This document shows, one piece after another, positions 14,472 to 23,245 of a stretch of 51,024 nucleotides of DNA. The DNA comes from Variovorax beijingensis (GTDB lineage Bacteria; Pseudomonadota; Gammaproteobacteria; Burkholderiales; Burkholderiaceae_C). The notes below the pieces were generated by a model. The model ran no database searches. It was not told the DNA's origin and worked only from the letters and a program-made list of their open reading frames with translations. Where the stretch lies: the NCBI RefSeq assembly GCF_007828835.1, contig NZ_VIVL01000022.1:1-51024 (forward strand). The letters run 5' to 3'. Every line of letters starts with the position of its first letter. Within the stretch, counting starts at the first letter, position 1. A program made the translations under genes and the position numbers.

Positions 14472-15704
14472 ATGTTTGCCGAACCCTCCGCGAAAACCCG
14501 CGAGCTGCTCGAACGCCTCAACAAGTTCTTCGACCAGCACATCTATCCGAACGAAGCGCGCTACCACCACGAGATGGACGCCTTCCGCCGCCAGGGCAAT
14601 GCCTGGCAGGTGTCGCCGCTCATCGAGGAGCTCAAGCCCGTGGCGCGCGCGGCGGGCCTGTGGAACATGTTCCTGCCGCATCCGCACCGCGACGTGCCCG
14701 CCATCTCCAATCTCGACTACGCGCCGCTGTGCGAGGTGATGGGCCGCGTGTCGTGGTCAGGCGAGGTGTTCAACTGCTCGGCGCCCGACACCGGCAACAT
14801 GGAGACCATCGAACGCTACGGCACCGAGGCGCAGAAGGACGAATGGCTGGCACCGCTGCTCGCGGGCGAAATCCGCTCGGGCTTCCTGATGACCGAGCCG
14901 GCCGTCGCCTCGTCGGACGCCACCAACATCCAGTGCACGATCCGCCGCGAAGGCGACGAGTACGTGATCAACGGCCGCAAGTGGTTCTCTTCGGGCGCGG
15001 GCAGCCCGCGCTGCAAGATCTTCATCGTGATGGGCAAGACCGACCCCGATGCGCCGCGCCATGCGCAGCAGTCGATGGTGCTGGTGCCGCGCGACACCAA
15101 GGGCATCACGGTGCTGCGCCACCTGTCGGTGTTCGGCTACGACGATGCGCCGCACGGCCACATGGAAGTGCTGCTGGAGGACGTGCGCGTTCCCGTGTCG
15201 AACATCCTGCTGGGCGAAGGACGCGGTTTCGAGATTGCGCAGGGGCGGCTCGGCCCGGGACGCATCCACCATTGCATGCGCTCCATCGGCGCCGCCGAGC
15301 GTGCGCTCGAACTCATGTGCGACCGGCTGCGCAGCCGCGTGGCCTTCGGCCGTCCGCTCGCGGAGCAGTCGATCTGGCACGAGCGCATCGCCGAGTCACG
15401 CTGCCTCATCGACCAGGCCCGCCTGCTCACGCTCAATGCCGCCCACAAGATGGACACCGTGGGCAACAAGGAAGCCCGCGCCGAGATCGCGATGATCAAG
15501 GTGGTGGCGCCCAACATGTCGTGCAAGGTGGTCGACTGGGCGATCCAGGCGCACGGCGCCGCCGGCGTCAGCCAGGACTTCTGGCTGGCCGAGGCCTATG
15601 CGCACCAGCGCACGGTGCGCATCGTCGACGGACCCGACGAAGTGCACCGCAACGCCATCGCCAAGCTGGAGCTGGCCAAGCGCGCCGCGCCGGCGCGCGC
15701 CTGA
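14472..15704 (+). CDS. Acyl-CoA dehydrogenase (ACAD10/11-like)
   Basis: A 410-aa FAD enzyme with the N-terminal helical domain, the FAD/substrate motif FLMTEPAVASSDATN, RKWFSSGAGSP in the beta domain, and the C-terminal helical domain with RVAFGRPLAEQS and QAHGAAGVSQD. The N-terminus YPNEARYHHEM and the HHCMRSIGAAERALELM segment point to the ACAD10/11-type branch, which handles branched or hydroxylated acyl-CoA. GAAAGGA precedes ATG 14472. It lies 134 bp after the enoyl-CoA hydratase gene on the same strand, consistent with a beta-oxidation pair. Confidence 0.87.
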   Translation: MFAEPSAKTRELLERLNKFFDQHIYPNEARYHHEMDAFRRQGNAWQVSPLIEELKPVARAAGLWNMFLPHPHRDVPAISNLDYAPLCEVMGRVSWSGEVFNCSAPDTGNMETIERYGTEAQKDEWLAPLLAGEIRSGFLMTEPAVASSDATNIQCTIRREGDEYVINGRKWFSSGAGSPRCKIFIVMGKTDPDAPRHAQQSMVLVPRDTKGITVLRHLSVFGYDDAPHGHMEVLLEDVRVPVSNILLGEGRGFEIAQGRLGPGRIHHCMRSIGAAERALELMCDRLRSRVAFGRPLAEQSIWHERIAESRCLIDQARLLTLNAAHKMDTVGNKEARAEIAMIKVVAPNMSCKVVDWAIQAHGAAGVSQDFWLAEAYAHQRTVRIVDGPDEVHRNAIAKLELAKRAAPARA

Positions 15705-15731
15705 ACCCGCCGAGGCGCAGCGCGCCCGGGC

Positions 15732-16700
15732 TCAATCGAGCTTGGCGCCCACCGCCTTGGCCAGCGAGCCCCAGCGTTCCGACTCCGCTGAAATGAACCG
15801 TCCGAACTCCGCGGGCTTGCTGCCGACGACCTGCACGCCCTGCTGCTCGAACTGCTGCTTCAGGTCGGGCGAGCGCAATGCGGCGCCCACGGCACCATGC
15901 ATCTTGTCGATGACTTCGGCCGGCGTGCGTGCCGGGGCGAGCATTCCGTACCAGTTGTAGGCCTCCACCTTCGGCAGGCCGAGCTCGCCGACCGTCGGCA
16001 CGTCCTTGAGGACCGGAATGCGCACGGCGCTGGTCACCGCCAGCGCGCGGACCTTGCCTGACTGGATGAACGGCAGGGCCACGGGAATGTCGACCATCAT
16101 CATGTCCACCTGGCCGCCCATCAGGTCGGTCAGCGCGGGCGCCGCGCCGCGGTAGGGAATGTGGGTGATGTTCAACCGGGCCTCGCGCTTGAGCAGCTCC
16201 GCCTGCAGGTGCGGCGTGGTCCCGCTGCCGGCCGAGGCGTAGTTGACCTTGCTGGCGTCGCCGGTGGCGGTGGCCTTCAGGTCCGCGAAGGTCTTGAATC
16301 TTGAGTCGGCGGCCACCACCAGCACCGCCGGCACCTTCAGTGCCTGGGTCACCGCGACCAGGTCCTTCTGCGGATCGTAGGGCATCGAGGGCGCGATGTG
16401 CGGCACGATGGCCAGCGCACCGGCCGAGGAGAACAGCAGCGTGTAGCCATCGGCCGCCGACTTGGCGACCGCGTCGGCACCGAGCAGGCCGCCGGCGCCG
16501 CCCTTGTTGTCGATGATGATGGATTGGCCCAGGGAGGCGCTCATCCTGGCGCCGAGTGCGCGGGCCGTCTGGTCCACCGGCCCGCCGGCCGGAAAGGGAA
16601 CGACCACGCGGATCGGCTTGGCGGGATAGGCCTGCGCCCAGCCCGAGGCGGCGGCCAATGCGAGGGCGAGCGCGGCTGCGGATTTGAAAAGTCCGTTCAT
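15732..16700 (-). CDS. Bug-family solute receptor
   Basis: A complete 322-aa periplasmic receptor: signal peptide (MNGLFKSAAALALALAAASG, cleavage near GWAQA), then YPAKPIRVVVPFPAGGP, a DNKGGAGG loop, AADGYTLLFSSAG, HIPYRGAAPALTDL, and RWGSLAKAVGAKLD at the end. Family members bind carboxylates, nicotinate, glutamate and similar solutes and normally deliver them to TctA/TctB permeases; no such permease is in the window. It is transcribed away from the CaiB-type gene at 16896, so uptake and CoA activation may share the divergent control region. Confidence 0.9.
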   Translation of the reverse strand: MNGLFKSAAALALALAAASGWAQAYPAKPIRVVVPFPAGGPVDQTARALGARMSASLGQSIIIDNKGGAGGLLGADAVAKSAADGYTLLFSSAGALAIVPHIAPSMPYDPQKDLVAVTQALKVPAVLVVAADSRFKTFADLKATATGDASKVNYASAGSGTTPHLQAELLKREARLNITHIPYRGAAPALTDLMGGQVDMMMVDIPVALPFIQSGKVRALAVTSAVRIPVLKDVPTVGELGLPKVEAYNWYGMLAPARTPAEVIDKMHGAVGAALRSPDLKQQFEQQGVQVVGSKPAEFGRFISAESERWGSLAKAVGAKLD

Positions 16701-16895
16701 GTCGATGTCTCCGATGTCTTCGAATGTCGTGCCCGGACTTTAGGCATGGCACCGGGCCGTGCCACCGCATCCGGGCGCATAGCTGCTATGCGATGCGGGC
16801 CGTTATGCGCCGCCGCGCATCACAGCCTTGCGGGCCCGCCTCTAGCCCGCGGCCGGACCGGATTCCAGAATTCATCCAACACAAGGAGAATCCGA

Positions 16896-18125
16896 ATGAG
16901 CATGACCAAGGGGCCGCTGTCGCACGTCAAGGTGCTGGACCTCAGCCGCATCCTCGCCGCACCGTGGGCCAGCCAGATCCTCGCGGACCTGGGCGCCGAA
17001 GTGATCAAGGTCGAGCGGCCCGGCGCGGGCGACGACACGCGGACCTGGGGACCTCCGTTCCTGAAGGATGCCGAAGGCCGGGATACGAAAGAGGCGGGCT
17101 ACTATCTGGCCGTCAACCGCGGCAAGCGCTCGATCACCGTGAGCCTCGACAAGCCGGAAGGCCAGAAGATCATCAAGGAACTCGCCATGCGGGCCGACAT
17201 CGTGCTCGAGAACTACAAGGCCGGCACGCTGGCGCGCCATGGCCTGGACGAGGCCTCGCTGCGCCGGATCAACCCGCGCCTCATCTACTGCTCGGTCACG
17301 GGCTTCGGCCAGACGGGCCCCCGGCGCGACCAGCCGGCCTACGACTTCCTGATCCAGGCGATGGGCGGCCTGATGAGCGTCACCGGCGAGAAGGACGGCC
17401 GCCCCGGCGGCGGCCCGCAGAAGGTCGGCATCCCGATCGTCGACCTGATGACCGGCATGTACACCGCCGTCGCCGTGCTTGCCGCCCTCGCGCGCCGCAA
17501 TGAAAGCGGCGTGGGCGACGCCATCGACATCGCGATGCTCGACGTGCAGGTGGCGGCGCTTTCCAACCAGGCGATGAACTACCTGGTGTCGGGCCAGGTG
17601 CCGCAGCGCAACGGCAACGCGCATCCGAACATCCAGCCGCAGGACGTGTACGGCTGCGCCGACGGCGACGTGATCCTCGTGGTCGGCAACGACACCCAGT
17701 TCGCCCGGCTCTGCGAAGTCTTCGGGCGAAACGACTGGGCCGCGGACGAGCGCTTTGCGACCAATGCGCAGCGGGTCCGCAACATCGGCGCGTTGTCCGC
17801 GATGCTGCGCGAGGCTTTCGCAAAGTGGGAGCGCGGGCAACTGATTGCCGCACTCGACAAGGCCGGCGTGCCCTGCGGTCCGATCCACACGGTTGCCGAG
17901 GTGTTCGAGGAGCCGCAGGTCAAGGCGCGCGGAATGCTGCGCCATGTGCCGCATCCGAGCGGCGTCGACGCACCGCAGGTCGCGAGCCCGATGCGCTTTG
18001 CGCAGGCGGCGCTGCAAACGCCGGCCGCACCGCCGCTGCTGGGCCAGCACAGCGACGACATCCTGTCCGAGCTGGGCTACAGCGCGGCCGGCATCCATGC
18101 GCTGCGCGAGGCCGGAGCGATCTGA
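16896..18125 (+). CDS. CaiB/BaiF family CoA transferase
   Basis: A 409-aa class III CoA transferase that moves CoA between carboxylic acids. Conserved blocks are LSHVKVLDLSRILAAPWA at the start, LGAEVIKVERPGAGDDTR, the catalytic Asp in GIPIVDLMTGMYTAV, and the small-domain segment AGVPCGPIHTVAEVFE. AAGGAG sits 8 bp before ATG 16896. The stop overlaps the ATG of the GST gene by one base, so the two are translated together. It is a good candidate for activating the acid imported by the divergent Bug receptor; substrate identity is inference only. Confidence 0.9.
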   Translation: MSMTKGPLSHVKVLDLSRILAAPWASQILADLGAEVIKVERPGAGDDTRTWGPPFLKDAEGRDTKEAGYYLAVNRGKRSITVSLDKPEGQKIIKELAMRADIVLENYKAGTLARHGLDEASLRRINPRLIYCSVTGFGQTGPRRDQPAYDFLIQAMGGLMSVTGEKDGRPGGGPQKVGIPIVDLMTGMYTAVAVLAALARRNESGVGDAIDIAMLDVQVAALSNQAMNYLVSGQVPQRNGNAHPNIQPQDVYGCADGDVILVVGNDTQFARLCEVFGRNDWAADERFATNAQRVRNIGALSAMLREAFAKWERGQLIAALDKAGVPCGPIHTVAEVFEEPQVKARGMLRHVPHPSGVDAPQVASPMRFAQAALQTPAAPPLLGQHSDDILSELGYSAAGIHALREAGAI

Positions 18126-18742
18126 TGGCCGCCGCGATGAAGCTGCACTGGTCGCCCAAGTCGCCCTATGTGCGCAAGGTGATGATCTGCGCCCACGAGC
18201 TCGGCCTGCTGCCCCGGCTCGAGCTGGTGCGCTCGGTCGCTGCGATGCGCACGCCCAATCCGGCCCTCATGGCGGACAACCCGCTGTCGAAGATCCCGAC
18301 CCTGGTGCGCGAGGACGGCTCGGCGCTGTTCGATTCGGTCGTGATCTGCGAATACCTCAACGAGCTGGCCGGCGGGTCGTTGTTCCCGCCGCAGGGCGAG
18401 GCGCGCTGGCAGGCGCTGCGCTGGCACGCTTTCGGCGACGGGTTGCTCGACGCGCTGATCCTCTGGCGCAACGAGCGCGAACTCGAGGTGCCGCTGCAGG
18501 CGCTGCTCGATGCGTTCGAGCTCAAGACCCGCGCCTCGCTGCAGAGGCTCGACCGCGAAGCGGCGGCCTTGCGCCAGGCACCGTTCTCGATCGGCCAGCT
18601 GACGCTCGGCTGCGCGCTCGGCTACCTCGACTACCGTTTCGGCACGCTCGGATGGCGCAGCGCGGCGCCGGCGCTCGCGGACTGGTTCGAGACGCTGCGT
18701 GCGCGGCCCTCCTTCGCCGCGACCGAGCCGGCGGAAGGCTGA
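18125..18742 (+). CDS. Glutathione S-transferase-like protein
   Basis: A 205-aa thioredoxin-fold GST. The N-terminal domain has LHWSPKSPYVRKVMICA, where a Ser in SPKSPYVRK is the likely glutathione-activating residue, then NPLSKIPTLV with the cis-Pro and SALFDSVVICEYL with the gamma-glutamyl-binding Asp-Ser. The all-helical C-terminal domain includes LTLGCALGYLDYRF. It is translationally coupled to the CoA transferase gene (TGATG overlap). It may isomerise or conjugate a pathway intermediate, as in maleylpyruvate-type pathways, but nothing in the sequence fixes this. Confidence 0.85.
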   Translation: MAAAMKLHWSPKSPYVRKVMICAHELGLLPRLELVRSVAAMRTPNPALMADNPLSKIPTLVREDGSALFDSVVICEYLNELAGGSLFPPQGEARWQALRWHAFGDGLLDALILWRNERELEVPLQALLDAFELKTRASLQRLDREAAALRQAPFSIGQLTLGCALGYLDYRFGTLGWRSAAPALADWFETLRARPSFAATEPAEG

Positions 18743-18752
18743 GCACTTCAGC

Positions 18753-19577
18753 TCAGCGGTAGAGCACCGCCGGATTGTCCTGGAGCACCTGCCGGACGAC
18801 GTCGTCGTTGCCGGCCCAGTCCTTGAACATCGCGAGCAGCGCGGCCGTGTCCGGGGCCGGCGCCACGCGCAGGTGCGGCCAGTCGCTGCCCCACACGAGG
18901 CGCTCCGGATTGGCCTCGACCAGCTTCTGCTGGAACGCGCGGCCGGCCTGCCAGTCGGGCGCGTTCAGCAGATTGCGGTAGGCGCACAGCTTGACCCATG
19001 TGCGGCCCGAGGCCAGCAGCTCGAGCAGCACGCGGAAGCCGGGCGCGTCGACGCCCGCTTCCACGTCGAAGCCGCCCATGTGGTCGATCACGACCGGCAC
19101 CGGCAGCGCCTTCAGTTCGGCGGCGATGCCGGGCAAGGCCTGGCCGTCGGTCCACAGCTCGGCGTGCAGGCCGGCATCGGCCAGTGCCGGGGCCAGTGCC
19201 CGCAGGTCGTCGAAGGAGGCGCTGCCCGCGAAGTTGCTGCCGGCGCCGCTGCGGTGGCTGAAGCGCGCACCGCGCACGCCCTTGCCGTGCAGGCCGTTCA
19301 GCGCCAATCGGCTGCCGGGCTGCACGACCACCACGCCGCGCAGGTTCGCATGGGCCGCCAATGCGTGCAGCAGCAGCGCGTGGTCTTCGCCATAGGCGCT
19401 CGGATGCACCAGCACGCCGTGGCCCAGGCCGAGGCGCGCCAGCAGCGCCAGGTATTGCAGCGCCACGGCCTCGGGCGGCGTGTAGCTGCGCTCGGACGCC
19501 AGCGGAAAGCGGTCGTAGGGGCCGAACAGGTGGGCGTGGCAGTCCCATCCGGCCGGCGCATGCGGCGCGCCGTTCAT
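18753..19577 (-). CDS. Amidohydrolase, 2-pyrone-4,6-dicarboxylate lactonase-like
   Basis: A 274-aa TIM-barrel amidohydrolase of the amidohydrolase-2/LigI group. DCHAHLFGPYDRFPLA near residue 12 carries the HxH pair, PVVIDHMGGFD near 170 the central His, and LVWGSDWPHLRV near 240 the catalytic Asp. LigI-like enzymes open lactones such as 2-pyrone-4,6-dicarboxylate without metal. The start overlaps the stop of the carboxymuconolactone-decarboxylase-like gene by 4 bp. It is the last gene of a unit led by the alpha/beta-fold gene at 21057. Related to the protein at 34075, which heads the second module. Confidence 0.85.
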   Translation of the reverse strand: MNGAPHAPAGWDCHAHLFGPYDRFPLASERSYTPPEAVALQYLALLARLGLGHGVLVHPSAYGEDHALLLHALAAHANLRGVVVVQPGSRLALNGLHGKGVRGARFSHRSGAGSNFAGSASFDDLRALAPALADAGLHAELWTDGQALPGIAAELKALPVPVVIDHMGGFDVEAGVDAPGFRVLLELLASGRTWVKLCAYRNLLNAPDWQAGRAFQQKLVEANPERLVWGSDWPHLRVAPAPDTAALLAMFKDWAGNDDVVRQVLQDNPAVLYR

Positions 19578-20149
19578 TCGGCAAGCGCCGCGTGCTGCGG
19601 CAGGGCAAAGGCCGGCGCCACGCCTTCGGGCAGCGGAATCTCGTGGCAGTTGAGCGTCATCGCGACCATGGTGTAGTAGCCGACCAGCGCCGTGAGCTCC
19701 ACCACGGTGCGCGCGCCCAGGCGCGCCATCGCCATGTGGTACGTGGCATCCGAGACCGAGTTGTGGCGGTTGAGCTCGACGGCGTAGCGGTAGACGGCGG
19801 CATCGTCCGCCGACAGGCCGGGCGGCTCGGCGCCGGCCAGGATGGCTTCGATCACGGGCTGCTCGATGCCCGCCTTCTCGGCCTCCGCGCGGTGCGCATA
19901 CCACTCGAAGGGCGAGTTGCAGGCACGGCCCGTGACCAGGATCGCGAGCTCCGACAGCCGCGGCGGCAAGCCCGTGCCGTAGCGCAGCAGCGCGCCGAGC
20001 GCCTGCCACTTGTCGGCCAGCTCCGGGTTGTGCAGCGCGGCCCGCAGCGGACCCTGGATCCTGCCGCGCGGGCCGGAGACGATCCTGTCGTGGACCGCGC
20101 GCTGTTCGGGGCTCATGGAGTCGGTCGGAAAAAGGGGTATGCGTGGCAT
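19574..20149 (-). CDS. Carboxymuconolactone decarboxylase family protein
   Basis: A 191-aa helical AhpD/CMD-fold protein. LSELAILVTGRACNSPFEWYAHRAEAEKAG near residues 65-95 holds the conserved Glu, Cys and His of the family (Glu-Trp-x-x-His), and ALVGYYTMVAMTLNCHEIP closes the fold. Members are decarboxylases, peroxidase partners or lactone enzymes. Its stop overlaps the start of the amidohydrolase by 4 bp, so the products are probably made in balance and may act in sequence. A second homologue of this type lies at 36699 in the other module. Confidence 0.85.
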   Translation of the reverse strand: MPRIPLFPTDSMSPEQRAVHDRIVSGPRGRIQGPLRAALHNPELADKWQALGALLRYGTGLPPRLSELAILVTGRACNSPFEWYAHRAEAEKAGIEQPVIEAILAGAEPPGLSADDAAVYRYAVELNRHNSVSDATYHMAMARLGARTVVELTALVGYYTMVAMTLNCHEIPLPEGVAPAFALPQHAALAE

Positions 20150-20175
20150 GAGGTGCTTCCTTCAAAGTGTCCGGT

Positions 20176-21057
20176 TCAGGGCGGCAGCGTGCCGATCCAA
20201 TCGGCAATCGCCTGGGCCACCTCCTCCGGCTGTTCGGGGATCAGTGCATGGCTGGCGCGTGGAACGATCTTCACCTGCACCTTGTCGCCCAGCACGTCCT
20301 TGAGTTCGTTACGCGTGGCCGGCGGGCGCCAGGGGTCTTCGGCGCCTTGCAGGTCGAGGATGGGCGCGTGGCTCACCGGCCACCATACCTCCTTGGCCGG
20401 CGTGCGGCCGGCGCGGCTGTAGGCCTCGCGCAAGGCCGGGTGCCAGCCCTCGAGCCAGGGCGTGGGATCGTTGCCGGGCGCGAAGAAGGCCTCGCGCAGG
20501 CCGCGCAGCCGCGCGTCGCGCGATTGGGCCGGATCGCTGGCGACCGCGAGCGACCGGGCCATGCCGAGCGGGAAGGTGCGCGCCGCGCCCGCCGCGACAA
20601 CCACGCCGCGCACGAGGCCGGGATGGTCGAGGTCCGCGACCCGCGCCACGAAGTGGCCATAGGCGTGGCCAACCAGCACGGCCCGGCCGCCGGCCAGTTG
20701 CCGCACGGTGGTCGCGACATCGCCCGCGAGCACATGCAAGGTGAGATCGTTCATCGGCCCGGCCGATGCTCCCATGCCGCGCGGCTGCGGACGCAGCACC
20801 TTGAAGCCGGAGGCGGCCAGGCGTCCTGCAAGGCCGCCGAAATCTTCGGAGTCGCGCTGCGAGGACGGCAGCAGCACCACGGCAGGCCCCTGGCCCTCGA
20901 CGATGACATCGATGCGAACGGCGCCTTCGCTCAGCAGCACGCGCTGGCGGGCGGCTCGCGCCGGTGCGAAAGGCGCGCAGGCGCCCACCGCGAAGGCACC
21001 GGCCAGCGCGCCCAGGGCGGCACGGCGCCGGCGTGATGCGGGGAAATCGAATGGCAT
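20176..21057 (-). CDS. Alpha/beta-hydrolase-fold protein lacking the nucleophile Ser
   Basis: A 293-aa protein with a Tat-like signal (FPASRRRRAALGALAGAF then a Cys-containing GACAPFAPARA). The core has VVLLPSSQRDSEDF, the RGMGASAGPM loop and a C-terminal His (VPRASHALIPEQPEEV). The nucleophile elbow reads LVGHAYGHF, with Ala where Ser, Asp or Cys would be. RutD of pyrimidine degradation also has GHALG, so this is not necessarily inactive. ATG 21057 (GGAGA upstream) is preferred over the longer frame. It is a paralog of 32196-33041: both share AFFAPGxDPxxWLxGW. First gene of the three-gene minus-strand unit. Confidence 0.82.
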   Translation of the reverse strand: MPFDFPASRRRRAALGALAGAFAVGACAPFAPARAARQRVLLSEGAVRIDVIVEGQGPAVVLLPSSQRDSEDFGGLAGRLAASGFKVLRPQPRGMGASAGPMNDLTLHVLAGDVATTVRQLAGGRAVLVGHAYGHFVARVADLDHPGLVRGVVVAAGAARTFPLGMARSLAVASDPAQSRDARLRGLREAFFAPGNDPTPWLEGWHPALREAYSRAGRTPAKEVWWPVSHAPILDLQGAEDPWRPPATRNELKDVLGDKVQVKIVPRASHALIPEQPEEVAQAIADWIGTLPP

Positions 21058-21205
21058 GGCCTGTGGTCTCCTTGGCCGCTCGCCTCCAGCCCCCCAGGCA
21101 GGACTGCGGCGCGGCCTGTGCGTGGAGGGTAGGCCAGGATGCGCGTGCAACCTATGCACCGGCGGGGAAGGCTGCTATGCAGTCCGGCGCGCGGCCGGCG
21201 GTTCT

Positions 21206-22213
21206 TCAGGCGCTTTCCGCGCCCGGGCGCCAGAGCCCCTGCCGCGTGCTTTCTTCCACGGCCTGCACGATCTGCGCGGCCACGGACAGGACCGCCTTGC
21301 CCGGCCCCTTGCTGCGCGCCATGATCATCGAGACGATGCGCTGCAGGCCGGGCGAGACGATCTTCGAAGCCTGCAGGCGGCCCTCCTTCACCTCCGCCCA
21401 GACCGCATGCAGCGGCAGCACCGTGTAGAGCCGCTCCTGCGCCACGACCGAGCGCATCAGCGGCAGGGAGTCGGCTTCGAGCACGGGCGACAAGGAAATG
21501 TGCTGCTGGCGGGCGAGCGCGTCGAGCGCGCTGCGCAGACCGTTGGGGGCGCTCGGAAGGATGAACGGAAGCCCGTCGAGTGCGCTGAACGGCAGCTCCG
21601 GCTTGGCGGTCAGGCGGTCGCCGGCAGGGCCGATCAGGTAGCTGTCCACCGTGGCGAGCGCCTGCTCCTGCTCCGGCAGCACGGCGCCGTAGCGGTAGAG
21701 GATCGCGATGTCCACGCGCCCGTCCGCCAGCCACTCTTCCACCTGCCCGCTCGATCCCTCGAGAATCTTGAGCTGGATGCCGGGATGGCGTGCCTGCAGC
21801 CGATTGAACAGCTTGCCGACGATCGGATTGGTGACCGAAGGCAGCGAGCCGATGGTGACGCGGCCGGCCGGCTCGCGCGCCTCGCCGCGAATCTCCAGCT
21901 GGAGCTGCTCGGCGTCCGAGAGCAGCGCCTTCACATGTGGAAAGAGCCGCTGCCCCACCTCCGACAGCTGCACGCCGCGGCCCGTGCGATTGAACAGGCG
22001 CGCGTTGCATTCGCGCTCGAGCGCGTTGAGGTGGCGGCTCAGCAGCGACTGGCTGCTGTCCAGGAACAGCGCGGCGCGCGTCAGGCTTCCCAGTTCGGCA
22101 ATCGCGAGGAAAGCGCGCCACTTCTGCAGGTCCGAGGCAATGTCGAGCTGGATGTTCGTGGCTTTGCTGGGCTGCATCTCGGCGGAGGAGGGAACGAGGG
22201 AGATGGGCCGCAT
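21206..22213 (-). CDS. LysR-family transcriptional regulator
   Basis: A 335-aa regulator. The winged HTH (DLQKWRAFLAIAELGSLTRA, then SSQSLLSRHLNALE) is unusually far from the N-terminus because of a 35-residue extension. The effector domain follows, with REPAGRVTIGSLPS and PLPEQEQALATVDSYLIG-like segments. Start choice is open: 22213 has AAAGG upstream, 22252 is longer and 22177 would give the usual LysR length. It lies 148 bp upstream of the alpha/beta-fold gene on the same strand and probably controls the 21057-18753 unit in response to a pathway intermediate. Confidence 0.82.
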   Translation of the reverse strand: MRPISLVPSSAEMQPSKATNIQLDIASDLQKWRAFLAIAELGSLTRAALFLDSSQSLLSRHLNALERECNARLFNRTGRGVQLSEVGQRLFPHVKALLSDAEQLQLEIRGEAREPAGRVTIGSLPSVTNPIVGKLFNRLQARHPGIQLKILEGSSGQVEEWLADGRVDIAILYRYGAVLPEQEQALATVDSYLIGPAGDRLTAKPELPFSALDGLPFILPSAPNGLRSALDALARQQHISLSPVLEADSLPLMRSVVAQERLYTVLPLHAVWAEVKEGRLQASKIVSPGLQRIVSMIMARSKGPGKAVLSVAAQIVQAVEESTRQGLWRPGAESA

Positions 22214-22398
22214 TCTGCCTTTGCCTGCCCGCCCCAGGGTTTGTCCCGACAATGCAAGGACGCAAATGTCGTCCGCGCTACAAACTCCGCGAGCCGGTGT
22301 GCCCTAGGATTCGCCAGCCCAAGGAAATTCGCCATGCGCGTTCGATCCGGTTTGTTCTTCGCCCGCGCCGAGGGCCCCGCCCGGCACGGTGGTGACGC

Positions 22399-23079
22399 AT
22401 GCTGCCTCTGAAGGATCTCCACGCCTTCTTCGAGCGCTGCATCTGGCCGCGCGCGCTGACGCAGGCCGAGCGGACGAAAGCCTTCGAAGCCCTGTACGTT
22501 CGCCGCCATGAAGCGCACTCCTACGTGTGCCGGCGCGACGAGACCGCCGACAGCTGGATCGGCGTGCTGGAGGGTTTTCTGCGCGTCCAGGACACCACGG
22601 TGGACGGCCGCCTGATCATGTTCACCGGGGTCGCATCGAGCGGATGGATCGGCGAGGGATCGCTGCTGAAGCCGGAGCAGCGCAAGTACGAGGTCATGGC
22701 GACGCGGCCGACCGTCACCGTGCATCTGCCGAGGGCCACGTTCTCCTGGCTGCTCGATCGAAGCATTCCGTTCAACCACTTCATGCTCTCCCATCTGAAC
22801 GAGCGCCTCGGACAGTTCATCGCGATGGTGAAGTTCGACCGGCTGCTCGAACCGACGGCGCGCGTGGCGCGGGGGATCTCGAGCCTGTTCCATCCAGTGC
22901 TCTATCCGAACACCGACTCCACGCTGCGGATCAACCAGGAGGAGATCGGTTCGCTCGTCGGCATCTCGCGCCAGCGCGTCAACGCCGCGCTGACCGAACT
23001 GGAAGCCGCCGGCCTCATCCGGCGCGGCTACGGCTACATCACGGTGATGGACCGGCAGGCGCTTGCCAAGTACCCCTGA
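22399..23079 (+). CDS. Crp/Fnr-family transcriptional regulator
   Basis: A 226-aa regulator with an N-terminal cyclic-nucleotide-binding-like beta barrel (about 25-125; SWIGVLEGFLRVQDTT, SSGWIGEGSLL), a long dimer helix (FNHFMLSHLNERLGQFIAM) and a C-terminal winged HTH (INQEEIGSLVGISRQRVNAAL). The cAMP-contacting Arg and Glu are not evident, and no Fnr-type Cys cluster is present, so the signal is unknown. It lies divergent from the LysR gene. The tannase-like gene follows 167 bp downstream and is a possible target. Confidence 0.85.
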   Translation: MLPLKDLHAFFERCIWPRALTQAERTKAFEALYVRRHEAHSYVCRRDETADSWIGVLEGFLRVQDTTVDGRLIMFTGVASSGWIGEGSLLKPEQRKYEVMATRPTVTVHLPRATFSWLLDRSIPFNHFMLSHLNERLGQFIAMVKFDRLLEPTARVARGISSLFHPVLYPNTDSTLRINQEEIGSLVGISRQRVNAALTELEAAGLIRRGYGYITVMDRQALAKYP

Positions 23080-23245
23080 CCGGCCTGCGGTGCATCGTGG
23101 GAAACCGAAGGGTTTTTCCTTAGAAATCAGTGGCCCGAATGTCCGTCCCGGAACAGTTGCCCGGGGTCTCGCCTTTCAGAATCACGCAGGCATCGCTCCA
23201 CGTCGTTGCGGTGCACAGGCTGACAACCGACAAAGGAATCGAGAC

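Noticed and set aside
18751..18775. A tRNA D-arm-like string (GCTCAGCGGTAGAGC) outside the array
   Set aside because: It lies in the last codons of the minus-strand amidohydrolase gene; no anticodon arm, T-arm or acceptor pairing follows.
20931..22265. A 444-codon frame parallel to the LysR gene
   Set aside because: The LysR frame shows a clear HTH and effector domain; this overlapping frame is Arg/Ala/Pro-rich noise.
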